Assembly (NCBI GenBank): GCA_963676725.1
Contig: OY781463.1
Coordinates: 1,922,001-1,986,000, forward strand
DNA length: 64,000 bases
Direction of reading: 5' to 3'
DNA from: G963662905 sp963676725
Lineage (GTDB): Bacteria; Bacteroidota; Bacteroidia; Bacteroidales; WRLA01
This document shows positions 33,400 through 42,918 of this stretch, one piece after another; the stretch's first letter is position 1, and each line of letters begins with the position of its first letter. Made by a program: the position numbers and the translations under genes. Under the pieces are notes generated by a model, which did not search any database, was not told the origin of the DNA, and worked only from the letters and a program-made list of their open reading frames with translations.

Positions 33400-34563
33400 C
33401 TATTCCGACTTAAATTTTACCATTGTCCAGGCCATTTCGTTGGCCTTTCTATAAAATTGTGTTTCAGGATTCGTAATGGAGCTACGCCCGCATACTGTGT
33501 CGTCGTCATGCACAAGCAATACGGTGTTTTTATCGATAACAGTAATGCCCTCTGCTTTATGAGCAAAATGTAAGGGCAAGGAATTACTTGCATTAAGCAC
33601 TATAGTGGGAGGAAGCTTCTTCATCAAATCTTCAGGAGTAAGAACCCACAAAAATGCGCCAATGTCTTCATCGGTCACCTTATCGCTATTATTATCTTCG
33701 TAGCTCGTAAGCAAAAATATTTGATGATTTATAGGATCGTATTCCAAACTTGAAAGGGCTACCGTTTGGTGTGTGGTGAGTTTTAGCAGCTCCGGACTGA
33801 CTTCATAAATCAACTGAAAATCATGAGGTAGCACTACCTTACCATTTTCTATTTCGTAGCTTGTGCTAATAATTTTGATGGAGTAATTGAACGATTTGTA
33901 ACACTCTCCAAACTCTCTGATACCAAACAAAAGTTGACGATTCGGTAGCGCAGCCAATCCTTCAATTTTAAAATACGGGGCACCGTTGGGAAACTCGCTG
34001 CTGGCCAGAGCCTTCGAAATTTTTTGACGCAAACCTACCGAACTAGCTACATCTCCTGAAATTACCGGCGAAACTAGCTGCACCTTCTCGGGAGCATTTA
34101 CAGGCCAGCAAAGTAAGGTGTTAAAATGATCCCATTTTTCAGATCCCGAAGGATGTACTCTATCGAACCCTGTGCAAGCAAAAATATAATCATGCTCTGG
34201 GCTTATCGTAAAATCTTCATATTTGGAGGCATTCAAAAAAGTAGGCGAAACAAAATACTCTTCCGGTTTTGAAGGAAAAGTATTTCCCGAAATTTGAAAT
34301 ACAGAAGAATATTGCTGTTTTGAAGTACTGGGAATACTTTTGTCGTTGCCAAAAATCAGGTTTTTTCCATCAAAAACAACCGCAGAAACTTCGGCGTAAA
34401 CAGTTTTTTCATCGGAACGCATCAGACCTGCTGGAAACACTTCCACCGATCCTCCTTCCGAAATATACCCATGGATTTCAGGAGAAGAGCAGGAATTGAA
34501 CATAAAAATCAAAGCCAAAATAAAAAGGGATAATATTCCCGGATTGCTATAAGTTTTTTTCAT
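33400..34563 (-). CDS. lipoprotein with esterase-like/phytase-like propeller
   Basis: A 387-residue lipoprotein (MFNSCSS, Cys near 25). The mature protein is a run of beta segments, and the C-terminal HKAEGITVIDKNTVLLVHDDDT together with FKIEGLAALPNRQLLFGIRE recalls the KxEGi/vnDnD blades of phytase-like and DUF3616 propellers. It would sit in the outer membrane or periplasm. Catalysis and substrate are not evident. Transcribed alone, upstream of the rdh operon on the same strand but 440 bp away, so probably unrelated. Confidence 0.6.
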   Translation of the reverse strand: MKKTYSNPGILSLFILALIFMFNSCSSPEIHGYISEGGSVEVFPAGLMRSDEKTVYAEVSAVVFDGKNLIFGNDKSIPSTSKQQYSSVFQISGNTFPSKPEEYFVSPTFLNASKYEDFTISPEHDYIFACTGFDRVHPSGSEKWDHFNTLLCWPVNAPEKVQLVSPVISGDVASSVGLRQKISKALASSEFPNGAPYFKIEGLAALPNRQLLFGIREFGECYKSFNYSIKIISTSYEIENGKVVLPHDFQLIYEVSPELLKLTTHQTVALSSLEYDPINHQIFLLTSYEDNNSDKVTDEDIGAFLWVLTPEDLMKKLPPTIVLNASNSLPLHFAHKAEGITVIDKNTVLLVHDDDTVCGRSSITNPETQFYRKANEMAWTMVKFKSE

Positions 34564-34910
34564 GATTACATTGTTTTATTACGAACGCAAATCGCTTCAG
34601 GGCTTAAAAGTACTCTATATTATAGATTTTTCTGGTCAAAAATAGTGTATTTGTGCTTTTTTTTGACGGATATCGATAATTATCCCATCTTCTTCGAAAA
34701 TTCCCCTCGAATTATCTAGATGGTCCTTCTGAAATTTGAAATAGGAAATGGAGTAATTATTTGATGCTGTGTGCAAAGCTTAGATCAAGCCTAGCCTATT
34801 ATTTGGAGGAAGAGTCAATTCTGATTTTATTAACATCCCTCAGTATGAAATTTAAGTACTTTTGCGCTTCTTTAAAATAAGCATATTTTTTCAAAACTGT
34901 TTTGTGCTAA
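34564..34910. other. divergent intergenic region
   Basis: About 350 bp between the minus-strand lipoprotein and plus-strand transporter, containing the box at 34857. Nothing else recognised. Confidence 0.4.
34857..34864 (+). promoter_or_regulatory. -7 box of Bcr/CflA transporter gene
   Basis: TACTTTTG fits TAnnTTTG exactly, 46 bp before the ATG at 34911. No clear -33 box. Confidence 0.4.
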
Positions 34911-36116
34911 ATGAACGAATACGATTCACAGGGCAAAGTCTATGAAAAGGCAACACCCTCACTTTTTCTTTTAATAACGCTAGCATTGCTATCGGCCTTT
35001 GGCCCTTTCATAACGGATTTATATTTACCGGCTTTACCATCATTAACCGACTATTTTGAAACATCGGCTTCCAATGTACAGCTGAGTTTATCTTTAAGCA
35101 TGTTGGGATTAGCTCTTGGGCAGGTGCTTATTGGGCCAGTCAGTGATAAATATGGTCGAAAAAAACCATTGCTTCTATGTATGTGGCTATTTATTATATC
35201 CACTATTGCCTGTTTATTTTCCTGGGATATATACTCTTTTGTCGCTTTCAGATTAATTCAAGGCATCGCTGGTGCCGGAGGTGTTGTTTTATCGAAATCG
35301 ATACCAACAGATATGTTCTCGGGTAAGGAGTTAGCTAAATACTTGGCTATTATCAGTGCTATAAATGGAATTGCCCCCGTGATATCGCCTGTATTTGGAG
35401 GTATTTTACTGGAATTTACAAGTTGGAAAGGTGTATTTATTTTGCTATTGGCCGTGGGAGTATTGATTTTGGCCCTTTCCTATAAGCTAAAAGAATCACT
35501 TCCTCCGGCAAAGAGAAGCAACAAAAAAGCCTTTTCAACATTTATTTCCCTTGGGAAAGTGTTTCGCAATCCGACATTTACGTATAATACATTAACGATC
35601 GTGATGATTGCTATTGTCCTATTCTCCTATATTGCCTCATCTCCATTCATCATACAGGAACATTACGGCTTTTCACCCTTGGTATTCAGTCTTTGCTTTG
35701 CATTGAATTCAGCAGCGATTGGCGCAGGCTCATTACTTTCAATGCGTTTCAAGCAACCAAAGCAAAGTATAATTGCCGGTAGTTCGGGTGTATTAATCTT
35801 TGCCATAGCAACAGCATTATGCCTTTATTTGGAAATGCCCTTTGTCTACTTTGAAGGCTCGCTTATGTTTATGTTGCTGTGCCTCGGCTTGGTATTTCCT
35901 GCTGCAACGGCCTTAGCAATGGATAGTGAGCGAGCCAATGCTGGAGCCGCTTCGGCTGTAATTGGTGCGCTTACATTTCTTGCCGGAAGTATTTGCACAC
36001 CCCTAGTTGGCATGGGAAATCTCTTACATTCTACAGCACTTTGTTTACTTGTCGGTGCAGTTTTATCGGTCTTATTTTGTTTTCTTGCGCGAAGAAATGA
36101 AACGAAATATGAATAG
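34911..36116 (+). CDS. Bcr/CflA-family drug efflux MFS transporter
   Basis: A 401-residue inner-membrane major-facilitator protein with twelve predicted helices. The loop 2-3 signature GQVLIGPVSDKYGRKKPLLLCMW (in pieces), the first-helix FGPFITDLYLPALPSL and RLIQGIAGAGGVVLSKSI in helix 4/5 are those of the Bcr/CflA drug/H+ antiporters, which export bicyclomycin, chloramphenicol or sulfonamides in relatives. The substrate is unknown. Monocistronic. Confidence 0.9.
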   Translation: MNEYDSQGKVYEKATPSLFLLITLALLSAFGPFITDLYLPALPSLTDYFETSASNVQLSLSLSMLGLALGQVLIGPVSDKYGRKKPLLLCMWLFIISTIACLFSWDIYSFVAFRLIQGIAGAGGVVLSKSIPTDMFSGKELAKYLAIISAINGIAPVISPVFGGILLEFTSWKGVFILLLAVGVLILALSYKLKESLPPAKRSNKKAFSTFISLGKVFRNPTFTYNTLTIVMIAIVLFSYIASSPFIIQEHYGFSPLVFSLCFALNSAAIGAGSLLSMRFKQPKQSIIAGSSGVLIFAIATALCLYLEMPFVYFEGSLMFMLLCLGLVFPAATALAMDSERANAGAASAVIGALTFLAGSICTPLVGMGNLLHSTALCLLVGAVLSVLFCFLARRNETKYE

Positions 36117-36262
36117 CTTTTCCGAAAGGAAATAATCCGTAGAAAATAAACTTATAAATTATTCTCTGCGGAATAGCAATAATTACGAAAGAGGCCTCCC
36201 CTATCATTAATTTCAACCTCCAATCGATTCAAGGCTATCTCTTCAAATTGGGTCATTTTGCT

Positions 36263-37066
36263 TTATTCCACAATTGTTGCAAATTCGACCTTGGAACATG
36301 CGACAAAATACCCCATAACTTCACTACCAAAATTTGATCTGGGATTATAGGGTGTTGAAGATCCACCCATCATTCCCTCACTCCCGTCATTCAATTCTGA
36401 ATAATAAACGTAGGTATCCTTATCAATGGAATACAGTTCTATAAACACTTCATCGCCATGCTTAAAATCAGGCCTAAGCGGCGAGTATTCAATATTTCCG
36501 GTGGTTTCGTAATAATTGTCATCCACAAGGTAATAGTTATTGGTTTCAACTTCCCCATTCACGATATATTGAAACAAATAATAATTCCGCACTGAGGGAT
36601 CATCCGAAAAATTTACGGTAATGGAATAGGATTCATCATGGCCGGGTTTAACCATATCGCTTTTCTCAAAACCCACTGACAGTATTTCGGATGGAGGAAA
36701 TAATATGGCGGAAGCTTCAAATTCTTCATCGCCTTTAAGAATACTCAAAGTATACTTGCTATTTATTATTCCGATTAGCTTTGTTCCTTCGTAATATCCA
36801 TTACCTATGTATTCAAGGATTTCAGTATTGCCGGCAGCATCGGAAATAATTACAGTGGCCTCGTCTTCTACTTTGGCTTGTTCTGTTTCAAAATAATCGG
36901 TAGTGTATGTTAAGCGAATCCATGCCGGTGATTCATTTTCAATTTCGCCTTCAGCCACCAAAACAGGATTAGATGAATTAAGGTCAATGTCGATCACTTC
37001 CTCGCAAGCGGTTAAGAATATGATCAGTAAAATTGAAGCAAAGTATTTAATTTTTTGAATTTCCAT
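36263..37066 (-). CDS. DUF4249 lipoprotein
   Basis: A 267-residue lipoprotein (FLTACEE, Cys near 21) of the DUF4249 family: the start CEEVIDIDLNSSNPVLVAEGEIENE (in parts), then ATVIISDAAGN and TYVYYSELND. In Bacteroidota these genes almost always follow a TonB-dependent receptor, as here with an 18-bp gap, so the protein probably works as a surface partner of the receptor, loosely like SusD for SusC. The substrate is unknown. Last gene of the operon from the 41.4-kb promoter. Confidence 0.85.
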   Translation of the reverse strand: MEIQKIKYFASILLIIFLTACEEVIDIDLNSSNPVLVAEGEIENESPAWIRLTYTTDYFETEQAKVEDEATVIISDAAGNTEILEYIGNGYYEGTKLIGIINSKYTLSILKGDEEFEASAILFPPSEILSVGFEKSDMVKPGHDESYSITVNFSDDPSVRNYYLFQYIVNGEVETNNYYLVDDNYYETTGNIEYSPLRPDFKHGDEVFIELYSIDKDTYVYYSELNDGSEGMMGGSSTPYNPRSNFGSEVMGYFVACSKVEFATIVE

Positions 37067-37084
37067 ATGATATATATTGCAGAA

Positions 37085-39418
37085 TTAAAATTTAAAATTC
37101 CAGGTAACAGAAGGAACAATACCAAATAAGCTTAGCTTAACCGCCTCAGTTTGTCCGGGATTGGTTTCACTTTCTTCAAAATTAATGGAATATGCATTTT
37201 GCCTGTTGTACGCATTGTAAAGCGAAAAATCCCAACTGGATTGAAACCTTTTATTCTCTTTCCCCTTAAGGTGAAGGTTCAGGTCGAGACGATGGTAGTC
37301 AGGCATCCGGTAACTATTTCGTTCAGTGTAATATGACCATATTTGGTTATCATATTCATATTTCCCACTGGGGAAAGTTACCGCATTACCGGTATAGTAA
37401 ATCCATGCAGCCGAAATAGATAATCTTTTGTTTATCTCATAGTTAAGAACAATTGAAATATCGTGTGTTTTATCGATTTTTGATGCATACCAATCGTTAT
37501 TATTTATGCCGTCAATTTTATTTTCGGTGCGGCCAAGCGTATAGCTCACCCAGCCATTTAACCTTCCAAATTTTTTCTTAAAATAAAATTCAACACCATA
37601 GCTCCTTCCTATTCCTGATAAAACATAGGCTTCAATATTTTCATTCAGCAATATATCTGCTCCATCCTCATAATCAGTAATATTATTCATATCCTTATAA
37701 TAGGATTCTATAGAAAACTCATATTTATTATCGTTAAAATTCTTGAAATATCCCAATGCGTACTGTGTAACACTTTGCGGTTCTATATTCGTTGAACTGG
37801 GCATCCAAGTATCGGTTGGCTGTCCGGAAGTACTGTTTGAAAGTAGATGAAGATATTGAGCCATGCGGTTATATGATAATTTTACTGCACTAGATTGGGT
37901 TAATTGGTAATTCAAGGAAATCCTTGGTTCAATATCCCAATAAGTCTGCATTATTTCCCCATCGGCATAATACACCGAGTCGATTTTATTGTTGTTTTCG
38001 TCATAAGTATTGCTCCAGCCTTCACCAATTTGGTTGAACATAGAAAAACGCAAACCGTACTCAGCTGATAGTTTTTCAGTAAATTTTTGATTATTCGAAA
38101 TATAGGCTGCACTTTCATATGCTTTGGTTTTATCAAGAATAATTTGCGTAATATCGGAATCTGTAAAAAGCAATTCACCCGGATTAAACGTATGATGTTT
38201 CACATTCAGCCCAAATTTCAAGGTATTTAATGGATTCATATACCAAGTAAGATCTTCCTTAATCCCAATATCTTCAATACCTGAGCTCATAGTAGCATCG
38301 CTTCCCATATTAAAACCATAATCGTATTTACTATAAATAAGGCTTGTGTTAGAGAATAGCTTACTATTAAACAGATGGTTCCACCTCAATGTTCCTGTAA
38401 TATTACCCCAGTCCATTCCCATTGCATCAAAACCAAAATCATCTTTACCAAAATAGCCGGAAAGGAAAACCCTGTTTTTCTCGTCTATTTTATAGTTCAA
38501 TTTTGCATTCAAATCGTAGAAATACATATTCATATCATCATCAAAAAAACCGGCAGTTTTTGCAATTAAATCGGCATAACTTCTTCGACCGGAGATAATA
38601 AACGACATTTTATCTTTAATAATAGGACCTTCAAGAGTTAAACGAGTCGAAATAAGCCCAATCCCACCAGAAGCAGAAAACTTTTGATTATTTCCATCTT
38701 TCATACTAATATCAAGCACAGATGAAGCCCTTCCGCCATAATTTGCAGGAATACCTCCTTTATAAACAGTAACATTCTTAAGTGCATCCGAATTAAAAAC
38801 CGAAAAGAAGCCCATCAAATGTGAAGCACTATATACCGGAGCTTCATCCAATAAAATAAGGTTCTGATCTATGGATCCTCCTCGTACACTAAATCCGCTT
38901 CCTCCTTCAGAAGTTGTACTAATCCCGGGCAATAATTGAATTGTTTTTAAGATATCTTTCTCGCCCATAAACACCGGAATCTTTTCTATTTGCTTCACAT
39001 CGAGCTTTTCTACACTCATCCTCGTAGAAGTGATGTTTTTATCTTGTCTATCTGCAGTGATCACAACCTCTTTTAAATCATTGCTCGCTACAGTTAGCTT
39101 AATATCAATAGTTTTATCACGATCAAAATTTATTTCCATTATTTGCGGCTCATAGCCGATATAAGTAAATTTGATAGTATGTGATCCGGAAGCCAATGAG
39201 AAGGAATAGAATCCATAAACATTAGTGCTTGTTCCACTAGTTGTTCCATCCTCCATTACTGTTGCACCAACCAAATCTTCTCCGTTGGTGGCATCAGTTA
39301 TCCGTCCGCTAATCGTAAATTGTTGTGCTATAAGCGACTGCCCTACCAGAAAAATAAAAAAGAAAAATACTAGCCTAGCAGCATATTTCCTTATAAAATC
39401 GTTTTTAATTTTAACCAA
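37085..39418 (-). CDS. TonB-dependent receptor with carboxypeptidase-like domain
   Basis: A 777-residue outer-membrane transporter. After the signal peptide (FFFFIFLVGQSLIAQ) comes a carboxypeptidase-regulatory-like domain (FTISGRITDATNGEDLVGATV), then the plug (KQIEKIPVFMGEKDILKTIQLLPGISTTSEGGSGFSVRGGS in pieces) and a 22-strand barrel ending in Phe (VTWNFKF). It imports a ligand using TonB energy. No ATG is available before the signal peptide: the frame must start at TTG 39418 or another rare codon. It pairs with DUF4249 and follows the OsmC-like gene in one operon. Confidence 0.9.
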   Translation of the reverse strand: MVKIKNDFIRKYAARLVFFFFIFLVGQSLIAQQFTISGRITDATNGEDLVGATVMEDGTTSGTSTNVYGFYSFSLASGSHTIKFTYIGYEPQIMEINFDRDKTIDIKLTVASNDLKEVVITADRQDKNITSTRMSVEKLDVKQIEKIPVFMGEKDILKTIQLLPGISTTSEGGSGFSVRGGSIDQNLILLDEAPVYSASHLMGFFSVFNSDALKNVTVYKGGIPANYGGRASSVLDISMKDGNNQKFSASGGIGLISTRLTLEGPIIKDKMSFIISGRRSYADLIAKTAGFFDDDMNMYFYDLNAKLNYKIDEKNRVFLSGYFGKDDFGFDAMGMDWGNITGTLRWNHLFNSKLFSNTSLIYSKYDYGFNMGSDATMSSGIEDIGIKEDLTWYMNPLNTLKFGLNVKHHTFNPGELLFTDSDITQIILDKTKAYESAAYISNNQKFTEKLSAEYGLRFSMFNQIGEGWSNTYDENNNKIDSVYYADGEIMQTYWDIEPRISLNYQLTQSSAVKLSYNRMAQYLHLLSNSTSGQPTDTWMPSSTNIEPQSVTQYALGYFKNFNDNKYEFSIESYYKDMNNITDYEDGADILLNENIEAYVLSGIGRSYGVEFYFKKKFGRLNGWVSYTLGRTENKIDGINNNDWYASKIDKTHDISIVLNYEINKRLSISAAWIYYTGNAVTFPSGKYEYDNQIWSYYTERNSYRMPDYHRLDLNLHLKGKENKRFQSSWDFSLYNAYNRQNAYSINFEESETNPGQTEAVKLSLFGIVPSVTWNFKF

Positions 39419-39546
39419 TTCGAATTTTGTTTTTAATTATAAAATGGAACTCTTTTTCTACTCTGACTATCGTTATGCAAATGTGGCTTGCACAGAGGAG
39501 TCCAGAAATAAGCTGTTTTCAGAATTTGTGCTGTTTTTCAACAGAA

Positions 39547-39930
39547 TTAGGAAGATGCTAGGCATCTCCATTTGCTAAGCCATTTTTCTTTTTTTTGATT
39601 CCTATAACGCAGAACAATGCGTAAAATAATAAAAACAGCTGCAATGGATAAAACTATTACGTTTTCCGGAATGGTATAACCGGATGTTTCTCCCACAAAG
39701 TTTGATGTAGAAGCTGCTATCTCATCAATTACGAACTTCAATACATAGCGAAGCAGCAGAAACAAAGTGATAAGCAAAGGAATTAAACTGTACTTCAACA
39801 AAGGGTATCGGTTTAAAACAGGAAACCATTCTTTTAGCTTACTATACATTCCGGTGAATTTATTTATGATATTCTTATAAACCCATGAAAATAATCCTTT
39901 GCCTTTTTTCAGTATTGTGGTATAATTCAT
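39547..39930 (-). CDS. hypothetical two-helix membrane protein
   Basis: A 127-residue protein I do not recognise. Two hydrophobic helices are clear: KYSLIPLLITLFLLLRYVLKFVI (about 46-68) and NVIVLSIAAVFIILRIVLRY (about 89-108), with a short Ser/Thr/Gly loop between (STSNFVGETSGYTIPE). The N-terminus is basic and amphipathic, the C-terminus basic. It sits 42 bp after the membrane OsmC-like gene and 128 bp before the TonB receptor gene on the same strand, so it is probably part of that operon and might help in transport. Confidence 0.6.
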   Translation of the reverse strand: MNYTTILKKGKGLFSWVYKNIINKFTGMYSKLKEWFPVLNRYPLLKYSLIPLLITLFLLLRYVLKFVIDEIAASTSNFVGETSGYTIPENVIVLSIAAVFIILRIVLRYRNQKKEKWLSKWRCLASS

Positions 39931-39972
39931 CTTTGTGTTTTTTTTAGCTTTTGTTTGACACCTAATATTTTA

Positions 39973-41325
39973 TTATTTAAGTATTTTTCCGTTGAGATAG
40001 CAATGGGTAAACATATCCGTTGCTCCTTTTAGTCCCTCGCCTGCAAAACATAATGATAGAGCTTTATTGTAAAAGCCTTCTAATCTCTCTTTCGATTCAT
40101 CTGATTTAATAAGCACGTACGAATGCACGGTTTCAGTATATCCATGCATATCAGTGGAATTTATTGCTTCCTGTCGATAATACATCTGATTCTCAACACG
40201 ATAGTCAGTATACTCCAAACCCATCATCGCACTAACTAATGTAGTCTGTGAGGTTAAGCATAAAGCAGTTCCAACGGTAAAATATTCTAAAGATGTAGGT
40301 GCTAAGGGATGGTCATTCGCTGCAATAAATTCATCTGAATAAATTTCCCAAGTTTCTGGTGTAGGGGTTGAAATAGTGATTTTTTTCAAAAATGGCCTTT
40401 CGCTATTTCCTGCTGATTCAGAGATAGCAAATATTTCAAACTGCAAGTTTGACATGGTCTCAAAACTAAAACCCTCAGATACATTTTCCTTATTAAGTTG
40501 ATCTAAGAAATATGGTTTTTTAGGGACATCAGTAATAGAACTTACTCTAAAATCATTATCAAAGGACTCGTCAGATAGGGTTGTACCCGGACTAGATTGA
40601 TAGCTGTCCCAATTCTCACCATTTACAACGAGCGATGGAATAATCTCTGTTTTATTACGTAAAGCTTCTCCAGCTGTCCAGGCATTAATTGCAATCTCTG
40701 TGATTTCGTGAATAATTTCTTCAGGAACATTGCTTTCGATAATAAGATTTGTTGTTGTATTATCCAGAAAGCCAGCTCCCTCTTCAGACAGCATCTCATG
40801 CCAGCGGAATTTATTCAATACTTCCACTTTAATATTCTCTAATTCAACACCTTTGATTTCGGCTGCCCGAAGGATTTGCGTATGCAGGTTTGCTGCGATA
40901 CCGGCAGTATAATAACTAAGTGGAGAAGGTCCAAAAGGCTTTCCATCGATCGAGGCGCCTTCGTCGGCAATGAGGTGCCATCCTGTATAATCTTCTATGC
41001 CAGTGGTTTGCATCCTGCCCAATTTTAACATTTTTGAATTTTCGTTTTTTAGCATTTCAGTGATGCTGATTATATTGGTCAAGCGATTTTCTATTTCTCC
41101 TGCAGCAACAATTGGCTCAAAAGAAGTCGGTTTTAAAGCTTCATCATTTCGTTCAATTACCTGATATTTTTGATAGTTTTCATAGCTTGGCCCTTTCTTC
41201 ATCATAAACGAAACCATATTCCTCTGCTCACTAGGCATAGAAAACCAATATATACCGGCAGCAAGGGCTACCAAAACTACAATCGCTGTTATAACTAGGA
41301 TAATCTTAGATTTTTTATTCTTCAT
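39973..41325 (-). CDS. membrane-anchored tandem OsmC-like protein
   Basis: A 450-residue protein with an N-terminal membrane anchor (IILVITAIVVLVALAAGIYWF) and two OsmC-like domains exported to the periplasm. The first (about 95-235: DEGASIDGKPFGPSPLSYYTAGIAANLHTQ, IIESNVPEEIIHEI, in parts) lacks both cysteines. The second (about 295-445) keeps the pair: Cys356 in VGTALCLTSQ and Cys426 in ALSLCFAGEGL, spaced as in OsmC/Ohr hydroperoxide reductases. Peroxidase or thiol chemistry is inferred. It is a paralogue of the gene at 41580 and starts the second AraC-site operon. Confidence 0.75.
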   Translation of the reverse strand: MKNKKSKIILVITAIVVLVALAAGIYWFSMPSEQRNMVSFMMKKGPSYENYQKYQVIERNDEALKPTSFEPIVAAGEIENRLTNIISITEMLKNENSKMLKLGRMQTTGIEDYTGWHLIADEGASIDGKPFGPSPLSYYTAGIAANLHTQILRAAEIKGVELENIKVEVLNKFRWHEMLSEEGAGFLDNTTTNLIIESNVPEEIIHEITEIAINAWTAGEALRNKTEIIPSLVVNGENWDSYQSSPGTTLSDESFDNDFRVSSITDVPKKPYFLDQLNKENVSEGFSFETMSNLQFEIFAISESAGNSERPFLKKITISTPTPETWEIYSDEFIAANDHPLAPTSLEYFTVGTALCLTSQTTLVSAMMGLEYTDYRVENQMYYRQEAINSTDMHGYTETVHSYVLIKSDESKERLEGFYNKALSLCFAGEGLKGATDMFTHCYLNGKILK

Positions 41326-41383
41326 TTTTTTTTAAATTATTGAGTTATTCTATCTGTCTTTCAAATCGTTAAATAATATATTG

Positions 41384-41453
41384 CAAAGATGCGTCGAAAA
41401 AGAAGCTTCGGAAAGGTTAATAAAAGAGGCTCTATGGTAAATGTATAACCTGG
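41384..41453 (-). promoter_or_regulatory. AraC-type operator and promoter, copy 1
   Basis: Read on the plus strand: CAAAGATG (-7 box CATCTTTG on the minus strand), 18 bp, GGAAAGGTTAATAAA, then ATGGTAAAT 24 bp after the start of GGAAAG. The half-sites GGTTAATA and GGTAAATG repeat at 21 bp, two helical turns, as AraC dimers prefer. The same block with identical spacing occurs at 44191-44260. It lies 58 bp upstream of the OsmC gene at 41325. Confidence 0.7.
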
Positions 41454-41491
41454 AATCAATTCTGTCGTTTTTTGCATAAGCCTTACACCAA

Positions 41492-41529
41492 AAAAACCTG
41501 TCTGGGACGATATTCCCAAACAGGTTTTT
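41492..41529 (-). terminator. terminator after exported OsmC-like gene
   Basis: AAAAACCTGtcTGGGA (41492-41506) pairs with TCCCAaaCAGGTTTTT (41514-41529) with an internal mismatch; A/T tracts flank both sides. It separates the two AraC-site operons. Confidence 0.8.
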
Positions 41530-41579
41530 ATTATACTCCCATTAAACAAAGAACCCTTTGGCAAATGCTTAAAAACTAA

Positions 41580-42899
41580 TTATTTGATAAGTTTTCCGTT
41601 TTGATAAATACCAATTTCTGTTGTGGTAGCACCTGTAATAGCTTCTCCGGCGAAACAGGTACTTAGCGCATGTTTGGCATAATCGTTCATTACTTTCTCT
41701 CCGGCATCGCTCTTGATCAAGATTCTTGTAGTAACGCCATCAACATGGCCTGTTGCCGATGGAGTCATAAAATTATCTACCTGATAGTCAAATTGATGCT
41801 CCACACGATAATCATCGAATTCAATCCCCTGATGCTTGTAAAATTCAGACCATCCGGTTAGTTGGCTCATCAGGCATAAACTAGTTCCTGCAGTAAAATA
41901 ATCACTGGAAGTTGGCGCTTTGTCGACACCTTCAAATCCTCGGCTATCATCGGCATAAATGTCCCATGCAGCATAATTTTCTTGAATAGCCCTAATTTTT
42001 ACTTTGTGTAAATATGGTCGTTGAGCATCATTGGCAGACTCTGAAACACTTACCACTTCAAACACAAATGGATTAGTGAATTTCTCCATACTAATATCTA
42101 CACCTAGATCAAAACTCGCAGGTTCAGGTTTATCGCCTTTTGAAGTAATCTTCAAGCCATTATCATAAGAATCTGAATTAGCAACTTTTCCGTTGCTGGC
42201 AGATTCTGTCTCCCAAATTGTAGTATTAAATACAAATTGTGCATCCACAGGCGTCTCATTCATAATACATTCCCCTACAGCCCATGCCTGAACCGCCATT
42301 CTTTTCACTTCTGTAATTTTTTCTACAGGCTCGTTACTTTCAATAAGGATATTGGCAATAAGTTTATCGGTATAACCTTTCCAGTTGGGTGTGAAAGGAT
42401 CATCAAACCTAAAAAACACTTTAGTTTCCACTTTTGCGCTGGCAACATCTAAATCCATAATTTTAATAGCCTGCTCCACACGTGTTAGCAAACTAGAAGA
42501 AATACCGCCTACCATATAACTCAAAGGATTTGGAGCCGATTGCTCGTAAGTATGGCCGCCTTCATCACAAAGAAATTGCCATGTACTAAAACCTTCCTCT
42601 CCAATAGGTTGTACACTTACTTTTTTTAGCATCACAGTTTCATCATTTAAAACTCTATTTGAAACCGTCATAACATTTTCATTATAAGCACCATTAACAG
42701 CAGCTGCTACAGTTGGCTGAAAACCCGCCGGTCTAGGGCTAATATCCAACCTAGAGATAACATCATAGTTGGTTGGGTTTTCCATAATTATTTTCTCAGT
42801 TTTCCCATCATTTTGAGCATAAACTGTTCCACCACTAATTAAAAAAGCGATTAACATAGCCACAAGGCTCATCTTTTTCATTGATTTCATTATTGTCAT
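41580..42899 (-). CDS. exported tandem OsmC-like protein
   Basis: A 439-residue secreted paralogue of the neighbour at 39973. A cleavable signal peptide (MKKMSLVAMLIAFLISGGTVYAQ) replaces the anchor. Domain one (FLCDEGGHTYEQSAPNPLSYMVGGISSSLLTRVEQ, NILIESNEPVEKITEVK, read in parts) lacks the first OsmC Cys and has a shifted Cys in VGECIMN. Domain two retains Cys342 (AGTSLCLMSQ) and Cys415 (LSTCFAGEA). The ATG at 42899 is chosen because earlier starts would add residues before the signal and overlap the upstream gene. Last gene of a three-gene operon. Confidence 0.75.
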   Translation of the reverse strand: MTIMKSMKKMSLVAMLIAFLISGGTVYAQNDGKTEKIIMENPTNYDVISRLDISPRPAGFQPTVAAAVNGAYNENVMTVSNRVLNDETVMLKKVSVQPIGEEGFSTWQFLCDEGGHTYEQSAPNPLSYMVGGISSSLLTRVEQAIKIMDLDVASAKVETKVFFRFDDPFTPNWKGYTDKLIANILIESNEPVEKITEVKRMAVQAWAVGECIMNETPVDAQFVFNTTIWETESASNGKVANSDSYDNGLKITSKGDKPEPASFDLGVDISMEKFTNPFVFEVVSVSESANDAQRPYLHKVKIRAIQENYAAWDIYADDSRGFEGVDKAPTSSDYFTAGTSLCLMSQLTGWSEFYKHQGIEFDDYRVEHQFDYQVDNFMTPSATGHVDGVTTRILIKSDAGEKVMNDYAKHALSTCFAGEAITGATTTEIGIYQNGKLIK

Positions 42900-42918
42900 T
42901 TTGTAATATTTATCTATT

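Noticed and set aside
36152..36256. 34-codon minus-strand frame just after the DUF4249 gene
   Set aside because: Start and stop are clean and it is close to the operon end, but it is short and has no hydrophobic or known pattern; unsupported without conservation.
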